Notes: generated by a model not told the origin, from the sequence alone. A stretch of 13,134 nt of DNA from Microbacteriaceae bacterium (GCA_947454285.1 CANGJO010000019.1:1-13134), one strand, 5' to 3'; positions 1-6,925 are shown, numbered from the stretch's first letter. Numbers and translations: made by a program.

Positions 1-274
1 CATCGGTGGGTAAATGAAGGAGTATGTGGGCAACCATGGCGTGGCGATAATGTGCTTCGTCTAGCTGATCAAAGATGGGCGCAAAGTTTTCTATCTCGTA
101 ACCGCACTTGCGCAGGTCAAGGACATCGGGGTAATAGGGGAACTTATAAAAGGGAATGTGCTTGATTTCAGGCTGGCCCTTGCGAATGCGCACCTTGGTG
201 CTGGAATCGGCCTCGGCAACGCCCCAGTTAAGCGTTGCCTCGTCGGCCTCGCCTGCCTGCCAGTCGTTACTCAT
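1..274 (-). CDS. Unrecognised protein, N-terminal 91 residues (cut by window edge)
   Basis: An open frame runs without a stop from an ATG at 274 to the window edge and encodes 91 residues beginning MSNDWQAGEADEATLNWGVA. The first part is acidic and polar. It is followed by a basic stretch (TKVRIRKGQ) and an aromatic, proline-rich segment (HIPFYKFPYYPDVLDLRKCGYE). There is no signal peptide or membrane segment. An in-frame TGA lies two codons upstream of the ATG, so translation cannot start much earlier. The gene starts 18 bases after the stop of the serine hydrolase on the same strand, so the two are probably cotranscribed; the ribosome-binding site is weak. I do not recognise the family and assign no function. 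The frame is open throughout and has normal residue composition, which supports a real gene. Confidence 0.65.
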   Translation of the reverse strand, partial: MSNDWQAGEADEATLNWGVAEADSSTKVRIRKGQPEIKHIPFYKFPYYPDVLDLRKCGYEIENFAPIFDQLDEAHYRHAMVAHILLHLPTD

Positions 275-292
275 TGGTCAATATTGCCTGAA

Positions 293-1432
293 TTACTTGA
301 CGATTTCTTTTAGTTTTCTGATCAACTGTTGCTGGCGTGCTTGCTCTTGGGCACCACTCTGCAGGTAGTTGGTTGTGTAGGCAAAGCCGATTCGGTGCTT
401 GAAATCACCGAAGGCATTCTGGCCTCCTAGGCCATCGTGCCCAAATGAACTTGGGCTAAGCATGTCTTTGAAGCCAGGCACATCAAGCATGAAGCCATTT
501 CCCCAAGCCGGGAATGGTCCGGTCTGAGATTCAAATTGCAGTGGGCCGGTTGATTGCAAAACTGTTGCAGCCTTCAAGGTGTCATCAGTGAGTAGGCGAA
601 TACCGTCAGTCTCTGTTGCGGCAGCCGAATAAATTTTTGCCAACGCATAGGCATTTGATACGCCACCTGCACCCGGCAATTCGGCGGCCAACAACTTTGG
701 ATTGTTGAATCCGGTTTCAACACTCTCAACGCGGTGATCAAGTGCGCCGCCAAAAGTCATGGCTTTGCCAAGCCAGTACGAATCAGATTCTGGTTCCGCG
801 ATAGTTGCGGTGCGTTTGCCATCCGTCACGAGTGGCGCAACATTCTTGAACTGTTCCTTAGGCAAACCAATCCATGCATCCAGCGATAGTGGTTCGGCAA
901 TTAGCTCTGAGAAATATTTACCCAGCGTCTTGCCAGTTATGTTGTGAACCAGTTTTCCAACCAGAGTTCCAAAAGTCAGTGCGTGATATCCGTGCGCAGT
1001 GCCCGGCTCCCAAAGTGGCACCTGCTTAGCAAGTTCATCTTCAATTGTGTGACCATCGGTGATTTCATCAATCGTGAGGTTTCGTCTAGTCGCAGAGAGC
1101 CCCGCCTTGTGTTGCAGTAACCACTTCACCGGAATATCTTGTTTGCCACCCTGCGCAAACTCTGGCCAGTAGAAACTGACCTTCTGCTCAAGGTCAAGCT
1201 TTCCCTCTTGAATCAGGCGATGCGCAAGAATTGACGCCAGCCCTTTAGTGCAAGAGAAAATAACCGAAACGGCATCTGCGTTCCAAGGTTTGCCGCCTTG
1301 AGTCTCGCCTTGCCAAAGGTTTACGACAGGTTTACCGTTTTCAAAAATGGCAAGCGATGATCCGCCCGGCACTGAACTGCCCTGCTCAAAAAACAGTTCA
1401 GCAAGTTCTTGGAACCTTGAGTCAAGAGTCAT
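293..1432 (-). CDS. Beta-lactamase-fold serine hydrolase / class VIII-like esterase
   Basis: A 379-residue protein of the class C beta-lactamase/penicillin-binding-protein-like hydrolase family (EstB-type esterases), of typical length for the family. The nucleophile motif SxxK is S60-C-T-K63. The conserved LLxHxAGL segment is at 105-112. Tyr149 (HGYHALTFG) fits the second catalytic motif, and GHDGLGG at 331-337 fits the third (HxG-type) motif. There is no signal peptide, so it is probably cytoplasmic. In this family sequence alone does not separate esterases, transesterases and beta-lactamases; a small ester substrate is more likely than antibiotic hydrolysis. The ATG at 1432 is preceded by AAAGGA at 1440-1445, 7 bases away. 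It follows the ABC-transporter operon but is separated from it by a hairpin, so expression may depend on readthrough or its own promoter. Confidence 0.85.
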   Translation of the reverse strand: MTLDSRFQELAELFFEQGSSVPGGSSLAIFENGKPVVNLWQGETQGGKPWNADAVSVIFSCTKGLASILAHRLIQEGKLDLEQKVSFYWPEFAQGGKQDIPVKWLLQHKAGLSATRRNLTIDEITDGHTIEDELAKQVPLWEPGTAHGYHALTFGTLVGKLVHNITGKTLGKYFSELIAEPLSLDAWIGLPKEQFKNVAPLVTDGKRTATIAEPESDSYWLGKAMTFGGALDHRVESVETGFNNPKLLAAELPGAGGVSNAYALAKIYSAAATETDGIRLLTDDTLKAATVLQSTGPLQFESQTGPFPAWGNGFMLDVPGFKDMLSPSSFGHDGLGGQNAFGDFKHRIGFAYTTNYLQSGAQEQARQQQLIRKLKEIVK

Positions 1433-1458
1433 GGCTCTATCCTTTCACCTCTTAAGTA

Positions 1459-1490
1459 CAAAATGCCCGGCGATTAGACCGGGCATTTTG
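1459..1490 (-). terminator. Hairpin ending the ABC-transporter operon
   Basis: A perfect 12-base inverted repeat (CAAAATGCCCGG / CCGGGCATTTTG) surrounds an 8-base loop. It starts 25 bases past the ATPase stop and ends 27 bases before the serine hydrolase start. The stem ends in four T residues on either strand, as expected of a factor-independent terminator, though the U tract is short. It probably terminates or attenuates the upstream transporter transcript. Confidence 0.75.
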
Positions 1491-1514
1491 CAACCATGGA
1501 AGGGTTAGATGAAG

Positions 1515-2330
1515 CTAGTGAATCTGGTTTATGGTTCCGGTTAGTGTGTTTAGCTCGGCCTCTAGTTCGGCCATTGCTTCTCCACCAGCCATTAGGTCGG
1601 TAATCTGATCGCGAGTACGCTCGCCCTTCGCAAAATCGTCAGCCTTCTGGCCACGGATTAGCACTGCAAAGTGGTCGCCCACGGTGAGCGCGTGCGAGAC
1701 GTTGTGTGTCACAAGAATCACGGCAATGCCCTTGAGCTTTGCCTGCATAATGATGCGAAGCACGTGTGTAGCTTCCTTCACACCAAGAGCAGCGGTTGGC
1801 TCGTCAAGAATCAGAACCTTTGCACCAAAGTGAACCGCACGTGCAATTGCAGAAGCCTGACGCTCACCGCCAGAAAGACTTCCGATTAGGCGCTCTCCAT
1901 CGGTGATGCGGGTAATACCCAACTGCTGCATCTCGCGAACAGCTGTCTCATTCGCATATTTGCGATCAAAGCGCTTGAACGGACCCCAGCCCTTAGTTGG
2001 CTCAACGCCAACAAAAAATGAACGACCGATAGACATCAACGGGAAAGTTCCACCGAACTGGTGAACAGTTGCAATACCGCGTTCGTTTGCATCTTTAGGT
2101 GACTTGAATCGTGCTTCTTGGCCATCCCATTCGACGGTTCCAGAAGTTGGTTCATGGAAACCTGAAAGCACCTTGATCAGTGTTGACTTACCGGCTCCGT
2201 TGTCACCGAGCAAGCAAAGAACCTGACCTGGGTAGACCTCAAGCGAGACATCATTCAAGGCCTGATAGCCAGCGAATACTTTTGAGACATTCTTTAGACG
2301 CAGGATTGGCTTCTTTGCTGCCTTAGTCAT
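1515..2330 (-). CDS. Sugar ABC transporter ATP-binding protein, single-domain FrcA type
   Basis: A 271-residue ATPase that would power the adjacent sugar importer at the inner face of the membrane. All motifs are intact: Walker A GDNGAGKST at 42-50, Q-loop Gln91, signature LSGGERQ at 152-158, Walker B ending in D176-E177, and switch His209. It has a single nucleotide-binding domain, unlike the roughly 500-residue double-domain RbsA/XylG proteins. With the late MAGGEAMAELEAEL segment this resembles the FrcA branch. I chose ATG at 2330 over an in-frame GTG at 2351, because AAGGAG at 2338-2343 sits 7 bases before the ATG and the GTG would place that ribosome-binding site inside the gene, giving an odd MARRRRR leader. 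The ATG overlaps the permease stop (ATGACTAA), so translation is probably coupled. The substrate is not readable from this subunit. Confidence 0.93.
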   Translation of the reverse strand: MTKAAKKPILRLKNVSKVFAGYQALNDVSLEVYPGQVLCLLGDNGAGKSTLIKVLSGFHEPTSGTVEWDGQEARFKSPKDANERGIATVHQFGGTFPLMSIGRSFFVGVEPTKGWGPFKRFDRKYANETAVREMQQLGITRITDGERLIGSLSGGERQASAIARAVHFGAKVLILDEPTAALGVKEATHVLRIIMQAKLKGIAVILVTHNVSHALTVGDHFAVLIRGQKADDFAKGERTRDQITDLMAGGEAMAELEAELNTLTGTINQIH

Positions 2331-3363
2331 TCTTCTTCTCCTTCTTGCCACCCGATAGCGCCAAGCGACGGAATGTGTTGTTAGTTAGAACTGCTGCAAG
2401 AAGCAGTAGTCCAAGAATTAGAGCTGCCCAGTCGGCGTCCCAACCGGTGTAGTAGATACCCTGGTTCACAATTCCAAAAGTTACTGTTCCAAGAATCACA
2501 CCAAGAGTTGACCCATATCCACCGGTAAGTAGAACACCACCAACAACTACTGCGATGATCGAGTTGAACACGAATGACTGACCAGCGGCCACCTGTGCAC
2601 CGTTGTAGATACAGGTCTGGATAACACCAACAAGTGCAGCCCCAAAACCGCTGCCCATGAAAAGAGCAATGCGAACCTTGTTTACTGGAATACCAGTCGC
2701 GCGAGCTGAAATCATGTCGCCACCGATTGCGTAAATCCAGTTTCCGAAAATGCTCTTGTAAAGAACCCAAGAAACGATGATTGCAATAACAGCCCACCAG
2801 ACCACTGCGGTTTCGAAAAGGCCAAAGATTAGATTTCCAAAAATAATTTGGAAGAAAGGATCTGCTGTCATTGTGACAGAGGTTGAACCAACGATCAGAC
2901 GGGTTGCTCCAAGGGTTGCACCCATAACAATGAACATTGAAGCAAGAGTTACCACGAATGATGGAAGATTTGTTTTAGTCACTAGGTAGCCATTTAGCCA
3001 ACCCACCAGCACACCAAATAGAAGTGCAGCGATTACACCAACCCAGGTTGGCAGCCCAAAAAAGCCCGAAAGAATCGCCATTGTCATGGAACTTGCGGCA
3101 AGAGTTGAACCAACAGATAGGTCCAGGTCGCCAGCGATCATTACAAGTGCAACTGGAAGCGCAATGATTCCAACCTCAGATGCAACGTTTAGCCAGCTGG
3201 CCCAACCACCTGCATCGGTGAATCCGCTTCCACCCGCGATGGAGAAAAAGATAAAGACGGCTACTGCGCCGATCAGCGCACCGAACTCAGGTCGGCGAGC
3301 GATGTTAGTGATATCGAAGCCTGGCTTACTAGCAGCTTTGCTAGCGGTGGCCTTTGCACTCAT
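2323..3363 (-). CDS. Sugar ABC transporter permease, RbsC/FrcC type
   Basis: A 346-residue integral membrane protein of the branched-chain amino acid/ribose permease family (BPD_transp_2), forming the membrane channel of the importer. After a hydrophilic N-terminus of about 27 residues come many hydrophobic segments. It carries the family hallmark GDLDLSVGS at 78-86. A cytoplasmic coupling-loop-like stretch (GGDMISARATGIPVNKVR) falls in the second half. The C-terminus is very charged (KKEKKND). I chose ATG at 3363: AGGAAA at 3370-3375 lies 6 bases upstream, and the longer frame to 3435 would run back through the intergenic hairpin. It sits between the binding-protein and ATPase genes in the standard binding protein-permease-ATPase order. 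Confidence 0.93.
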   Translation of the reverse strand: MSAKATASKAASKPGFDITNIARRPEFGALIGAVAVFIFFSIAGGSGFTDAGGWASWLNVASEVGIIALPVALVMIAGDLDLSVGSTLAASSMTMAILSGFFGLPTWVGVIAALLFGVLVGWLNGYLVTKTNLPSFVVTLASMFIVMGATLGATRLIVGSTSVTMTADPFFQIIFGNLIFGLFETAVVWWAVIAIIVSWVLYKSIFGNWIYAIGGDMISARATGIPVNKVRIALFMGSGFGAALVGVIQTCIYNGAQVAAGQSFVFNSIIAVVVGGVLLTGGYGSTLGVILGTVTFGIVNQGIYYTGWDADWAALILGLLLLAAVLTNNTFRRLALSGGKKEKKND

Positions 3364-3401
3364 AATTTGTTTCCTAATTTTTAGATCGAAGTTTTGATGC
3401 A

Positions 3402-3432
3402 GGCTGGGCCATACGTTAAGCATGGCCCAGCC
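3402..3432 (-). other. Intercistronic hairpin between binding-protein and permease genes
   Basis: A perfect 11-base inverted repeat (GGCTGGGCCAT / ATGGCCCAGCC) flanks a 9-base loop. It lies 13 bases after the binding-protein stop and 38 bases before the permease start. On the transcribed strand it is not followed by a U tract, so it is a poor terminator. Such hairpins after periplasmic-binding-protein genes are known (for example after malE) to protect the upstream message from 3' exonucleases and give more binding protein than permease. That role here is inferred. Confidence 0.7.
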
Positions 3433-3445
3433 CAATCATTATTTT

Positions 3446-4432
3446 TTAGCGAACGCCAGCCTTAACACCTGCTGAAACCTTTGCCACGTTTGACTTGTCC
3501 ACGATTGCAGGACCAGTCAAAACTGGGTTAGATGCAGGCAAGATGCCGTACTGAGCGTGCTGCCAAGCCATTGAGGTAGCTAGGTAGCCCTGTAGCCATG
3601 GCTGCTGGTCGATTGCGAATGCCTGAGTGCCAGCTGCAATGCGAGCTAGAACGTTCTCTGACAAGTCGAAAGTACCCAGCTTTGCCTTTGAACCAGAAGC
3701 CTTGATGGCAGCAGCTGAGCTGTCTGCATCCTGAACACCGATGGTTACAACTGCATCGATGGTCTTGTCCTTGGTCAGGGCTGCCTTTACAGCGTTAGAA
3801 ACTGCAGTTGGGTTACCGAAGTTTGAAGAAGGTAGTGGAAGCTGCTTAGCCTTAGCCTTGCCCTTCGCACCATCTGCTACACCCTTGCAACGAGCTTCCT
3901 GGTTTGCTGAACCTGGCACAGTGTTAACACAAAGAATGTTCTTTGCACCCTTAGATGCGAAGTACTTTCCACCAGCAACACCAGCTAGGTAGTCATCTGA
4001 ACCAACGTATGCAAGTGCACCAGTGTTCTTTGCTTCCTTAACGCCACCTGCGTTGTAGTGCACTACAGAGATGCCCTTTGCAACTGCGCGCTTGATTGCA
4101 GCGTTTTCAGCAGCAGGTACCCAGTCAGCTACCACGATTGCAGTTGCACCCGCAGCGATTGCGTTGTCAACTAGCTTTCCAGCATCTGGACCTAGGTTGT
4201 CGTAGTTCTGAGGGCCAAGCCAGGTAACGGTGCCGCCGGCATCCTTAACTGCGTTTGCAGCAGCTTCTGCACCGCGCTTAACAACTGACCAGAATGGGTC
4301 AGATGGCATACCGCCAACAACGTAAACCTTCTCGCCGCCGGCTGCGTTTGCTGCAGATGCGTTAACACCAGTCAGCGCCAATGCTGATGCTGCAAATGCT
4401 GCAGCAATTTTAACTGAACGTGAAATCTTCAT
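3446..4432 (-). CDS. Sugar ABC transporter substrate-binding protein
   Basis: A 328-residue periplasmic-binding-protein-4 family protein (ribose/fructose-binding type) that would capture the substrate outside the cell for the two downstream subunits. The N-terminus is a Sec signal peptide: K2, R5 and K8, a hydrophobic core (about 9-22), and likely cleavage after Ala25 or Ala30. There is no cysteine near the cleavage site, so it lacks a lipobox. The mature part begins with the beta-strand/loop EKVYVVGGMPSDPFW (34-48), typical of the ligand pocket, and the late AIDQQPWLQGY (273-283) is a family signature. Cys168 and Cys182 could form a disulfide. The start is well supported: AAGGAAG at 4439-4445 lies 6 bases upstream. 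The ligand is unknown; inositol or a keto-sugar fits the surrounding enzymes. Confidence 0.92.
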   Translation of the reverse strand: MKISRSVKIAAAFAASALALTGVNASAANAAGGEKVYVVGGMPSDPFWSVVKRGAEAAANAVKDAGGTVTWLGPQNYDNLGPDAGKLVDNAIAAGATAIVVADWVPAAENAAIKRAVAKGISVVHYNAGGVKEAKNTGALAYVGSDDYLAGVAGGKYFASKGAKNILCVNTVPGSANQEARCKGVADGAKGKAKAKQLPLPSSNFGNPTAVSNAVKAALTKDKTIDAVVTIGVQDADSSAAAIKASGSKAKLGTFDLSENVLARIAAGTQAFAIDQQPWLQGYLATSMAWQHAQYGILPASNPVLTGPAIVDKSNVAKVSAGVKAGVR

Positions 4433-4509
4433 CTCACACTTCCTTTCCTATTTTTGTTTGTTGATCAATCGAAGAGGGCTTCAAGAGATCCTCGGTTCAG
4501 ATTTTTCTT

Positions 4510-4526
4510 TTTATAGATGCGCATCT
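4510..4526 (-). promoter_or_regulatory. Operator-like palindrome beside a -10-like element upstream of the binding-protein gene
   Basis: AGATGCGCATCT at 4515-4526 is a perfect 12-base palindrome with a central CG, the usual geometry of LacI-family operators. Reading leftward it abuts TATAAA (4510-4515), a plausible -10 element 78 bases before the binding-protein start. I see no convincing -35. The arrangement suggests an internal, repressible promoter for the transporter genes. The half-site differs from the GGAGC half-sites near lacI, so a different repressor is possible. Confidence 0.45.
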
Positions 4527-4547
4527 GCCCGAAGTTTTTATTTGGTT

Positions 4548-5549
4548 TTATAGATTTGCAAGCTTCGCTGCCTTGAACAAAGTCTCACAAGCAATTGCTA
4601 GACCTTCTTCACGACCAAGCGACGTATCTTCGTGCTCAATGTTTACCCACATGTTTGGGTCAACGTCATGACATGCCTTGAGGAATTCAGCCCAGTACTC
4701 AGCAGGGTGGCCCTTGCCAACCGCTACGAAGTCCCAAGTTGAGTTCTTTGGCCATTCGTTAGCCCATTCATCTCCACCCAAGTTGGTGCGTGGTTCATCA
4801 GCGCGCAACTTGCGGAAGCTGTTGTCCAAGACACCATTGATAGCGACGTAAGGGTTTACACGAATATCTTTTGCAGCCGCGTGGAAAACCAACGGGCCCA
4901 AATCTTTAACGACAGCAACTGGATCCATCTGCTGCCAGAACAAGTGAGAAGCGTCAAGCTCAACACCAACGTTGGTGGCACCGGTGCGCTCGATAAGTTC
5001 GCGCATGGTTGCCGGGTTGAAAACCACATTCTGTGGGTGTAGCTCAAGAGCAACCTTTACGTCGTTATCGCGGGCAAGCTGGTCCACTTCTGACCAGTAC
5101 TTTGCGGCGATATCGAACTGATAGTCGATCATGTCTAGAGCATCTGAGTTCCAAGCGTTGACCGCCCAGTTAACTCTTGTTGCGCCTGGCTCGCCGCCAG
5201 GTAGACCCGACATAGTGACTACGCGGTTCTGACCTAGGCGGTTAGCCAAACGAATTGAACGCTTAACGTCGTTGCCGTGCTTGTCGCCAATTTCTGGCTT
5301 TGGGTGCAAAGGGTTTCCATTGCAATTAAGACCTGCGATTTCAACACCGGTCCCCTCGAAGATTGCAAGGAAATCATCACGAGCTGCATCGCTTTCCAAA
5401 ATCTGATCGATGTTTGGAATGTGCTTGGCCGGCAAGAATCCGCCAGTGTTCAATTCAATGCCGGTAAGGCCAAGTCCAGCAATGGTCTTGATTGCTTCCG
5501 GAAGAGAGCGATCGTGAAGGATCGCGTTGTAGACGCCTAGTCTCATCAT
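4548..5549 (-). CDS. Sugar phosphate isomerase/epimerase family TIM barrel
   Basis: A 333-residue protein of the xylose-isomerase-like TIM-barrel (AP endonuclease 2) family. Members isomerise, epimerise, dehydrate or cleave keto-sugars and cyclitols with a divalent metal. Likely metal or catalytic residues lie at the expected strand ends: E169 (VALELHP), D199 and H202 (GVELDASH), H223 (VFHAAAKD) and E305 (NIEHED). It is longer than the 260-300-residue IolE/IolI/Hyi proteins, with extra sequence at about 230-285. The ATG at 5549 overlaps the TGA of the dehydrogenase (ATGA), with a second ATG at 5546, so the two are probably translationally coupled and act in succession. The likely reaction acts on the keto product of that dehydrogenase. 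The exact substrate cannot be assigned. Confidence 0.85.
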   Translation of the reverse strand: MMRLGVYNAILHDRSLPEAIKTIAGLGLTGIELNTGGFLPAKHIPNIDQILESDAARDDFLAIFEGTGVEIAGLNCNGNPLHPKPEIGDKHGNDVKRSIRLANRLGQNRVVTMSGLPGGEPGATRVNWAVNAWNSDALDMIDYQFDIAAKYWSEVDQLARDNDVKVALELHPQNVVFNPATMRELIERTGATNVGVELDASHLFWQQMDPVAVVKDLGPLVFHAAAKDIRVNPYVAINGVLDNSFRKLRADEPRTNLGGDEWANEWPKNSTWDFVAVGKGHPAEYWAEFLKACHDVDPNMWVNIEHEDTSLGREEGLAIACETLFKAAKLANL

Positions 5550-6757
5550 TTAACTTTCTTCAAGTAGGTAGGAGTAGCAGCAGGAACAGTTGCACTTGCA
5601 CCGCTCTTTAGGCCTGACTGAATAACTGCCTCGATGATCTCCATGTTGTGAAGACCGTCTTCGAAGTTTGCACAGAATGGAAGCTCTGGAGTCTCAGCAA
5701 GACCGGCAACCTCCTGCAGGAATGCGCGGTTCTGGAAGAAGAACTGATCGTTCTGACCAACACCAACACCAGGTGCATCAACTGGCAAACCGCCAGCAAT
5801 GTATGGGTGTGATGGGCCAACCTGTACGGTACGGAAACCGCGCTGACCGTAAGGATCATCATTTAGTAGCAGTTCAAATTCACCGTTGCGCGCCTGGGTG
5901 AAACGTGCTGCACCCTTTTCACAGTAAACCTCAAATTCCAAAGAGGTTGGGTGACCAGCTGCAACACGTGAAACCTGAATTGCGCCAGCAGTGCCACCAA
6001 AGTCTGCAATGAAACCTGCGTAGTCATCGTTTTCAACTGAATCCATCTTGTCTGAGACAGTTGCACCAGAGTGACCCTGCACCGCACCAGACGGAATCGG
6101 ACGCTCGGTGATTGAAGTCACAAAGCGGGCTCCTGAAACAGATTTGAAAGTCTGACCAGTGATGAACTCGGCAACGTAAGAAATGTGTGAACCAACATCT
6201 GCAAGTGCACCTGTTCCCATGCCACCCTTGTAGCGCCAGCTGATTGGTGACATTGGGTCGCAAGAATAATCTGCCCAGTAATTACCGGTGAAGTGCAGTA
6301 CTTTGCCAAGCTGGCCAGACGCGATGATCTTCTGAATCGCAGCAATCGCCGGGTTGCGCAAGAAAGTGAGGCCGATTCGAGCCACGGTCTTAGAGCTGTT
6401 TGCCGCAGCCACCATTGAGCGTGCGTCTTCGAGAGTGTCGGAGAGTGGCTTTTCGCAAAGAACGTGCTTGCCGGCGGCCAAAAGGCCCTCGACGATCTCA
6501 CGGTGAAGGCTGTTGGCCACAACCACGCTCACGGCATGGATGTTTGGGTCATCGGCAATGGCACGCCAGTCTGAGTCGTGGCGCTCAAAACCAAAGCGCT
6601 TTGCAGCAGCAAGCCCAAACTGGGCGTTTACGTCGCCAATTGAAATCAGCTTTACCTCAGGTAGATCTGACCCATAAAGAGAGGTGGCCGCACGGTAAGC
6701 CGCCGCGTGACCGCGACCTGCCATTCCTGCGCCGATTACTGCTACACCGATGGTCAT
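5546..6757 (-). CDS. Gfo/Idh/MocA family NAD(P)-dependent oxidoreductase
   Basis: A 403-residue dehydrogenase of the Gfo/Idh/MocA family, which oxidises one hydroxyl of a sugar or cyclitol to a ketone. The Rossmann motif is GAGMAGRGH at 9-17. The family CEKP motif is at 101-104, with catalytic Lys103. The DxGxH pair Asp187/His191 (ALADVGSH) supplies the other catalytic residues. It is about 65 residues longer than iolG in this window and clearly divergent from it, so the two probably act on different substrates. It is the first gene of the leftward operon. AGGAGA at 6765-6770 precedes the ATG. The upstream gap carries two operator-like palindromes. Candidates include an inositol isomer dehydrogenase or a glycoside 3-dehydrogenase; I cannot choose. 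Confidence 0.9.
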   Translation of the reverse strand: MTIGVAVIGAGMAGRGHAAAYRAATSLYGSDLPEVKLISIGDVNAQFGLAAAKRFGFERHDSDWRAIADDPNIHAVSVVVANSLHREIVEGLLAAGKHVLCEKPLSDTLEDARSMVAAANSSKTVARIGLTFLRNPAIAAIQKIIASGQLGKVLHFTGNYWADYSCDPMSPISWRYKGGMGTGALADVGSHISYVAEFITGQTFKSVSGARFVTSITERPIPSGAVQGHSGATVSDKMDSVENDDYAGFIADFGGTAGAIQVSRVAAGHPTSLEFEVYCEKGAARFTQARNGEFELLLNDDPYGQRGFRTVQVGPSHPYIAGGLPVDAPGVGVGQNDQFFFQNRAFLQEVAGLAETPELPFCANFEDGLHNMEIIEAVIQSGLKSGASATVPAATPTYLKKVK

Positions 6758-6791
6758 TTACTTCTCTCCTTTGAGGCTGTTGCTGTAGATA

Positions 6792-6820
6792 TTGGAGCGC
6801 TCCCAGTTGGAGCGCTCCAC
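6792..6820. promoter_or_regulatory. Tandem operator: two identical GGAGCGCTCC palindromes
   Basis: TTGGAGCGCTCC occurs at 6792-6803 and again at 6807-6818. Each contains the perfect 10-base palindrome GGAGCGCTCC centred on CG, and the centres are 15 bases apart. The site lies between the dehydrogenase start (6757) and the lacI start (6926), about 30-60 bases downstream of the leftward -10 element, where a bound repressor could block transcription. The core equals that of the CebR operator of Streptomyces (TGGGAGCGCTCCCA), a known LacI-family site. The neighbouring LacI protein is the obvious binder, by inference. Confidence 0.75.
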
Positions 6821-6857
6821 ATCAAAGTAGCAACCCTTAGGCCCAAAAAGGGCCCTC

Positions 6858-6885
6858 TTTATAGGATTGTTATCATGTCTTTACA
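6858..6885 (-). promoter_or_regulatory. Candidate promoter of the leftward dehydrogenase-transporter operon
   Basis: Reading leftward, TGTAAA (6880-6885) is followed after 16 bases by TATAAA (6858-6863). The -10 is good and the -35 is weak. Transcription would start near 6851, giving a leader of about 95 bases that includes both GGAGCGCTCC palindromes. Confidence 0.4.
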
Positions 6886-6886
6886 T

Positions 6887-6916
6887 TTGAAAAGTTGGAC
6901 CAAATTGGACTAATTT
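6887..6916 (+). promoter_or_regulatory. Candidate promoter of the LacI-family gene
   Basis: TTGAAA (6887-6892), an 18-base spacer and TAATTT (6911-6916) form a plausible sigma-70-type promoter. Transcription would start within a few bases of the ATG at 6926. No Shine-Dalgarno sequence precedes the ATG, so the message is probably leaderless or nearly so. The -35 lies one base from the -35 of the divergent promoter. Confidence 0.5.
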
Positions 6917-6920
6917 GGAC
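6895..6920 (+). repeat. Three TTGGAC repeats with exact 10-base spacing in the lacI promoter
   Basis: TTGGAC occurs at 6895-6900, 6905-6910 and 6915-6920, about one helical turn apart. Two copies fall in the promoter spacer and the third overlaps the end of the -10. TTGGA is also the outer half of the palindromes at 6792-6820. An autoregulatory role is inferred. Confidence 0.6.
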
Positions 6921-6925
6921 TAACT

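Noticed and set aside
2331..2351. GTG start adding MARRRRR to the ABC ATPase
   Set aside because: These codons are the AAGGAG ribosome-binding region for the ATG at 2330, so the basic leader is an artefact.
2381..2797. 138-residue minus-strand open frame inside the permease gene
   Set aside because: Very Trp/Cys/Ser-rich shadow of the permease in another frame; no domain.
4461..4468. Palindrome TTGATCAA upstream of the binding-protein gene
   Set aside because: Eight bases, no extension of symmetry and no matching copy elsewhere in the gaps; expected by chance.
6118..6522. 134-residue minus-strand open frame inside the MocA dehydrogenase gene
   Set aside because: Fully contained in another frame of a clear dehydrogenase gene, with no family motif and no start signal.
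6840..6854. Hairpin GGCCC-AAAAA-GGGCC in the lacI upstream gap
   Set aside because: The 5-base stem lies at the expected transcript start of the leftward operon; it could be chance and has no typical terminator features.
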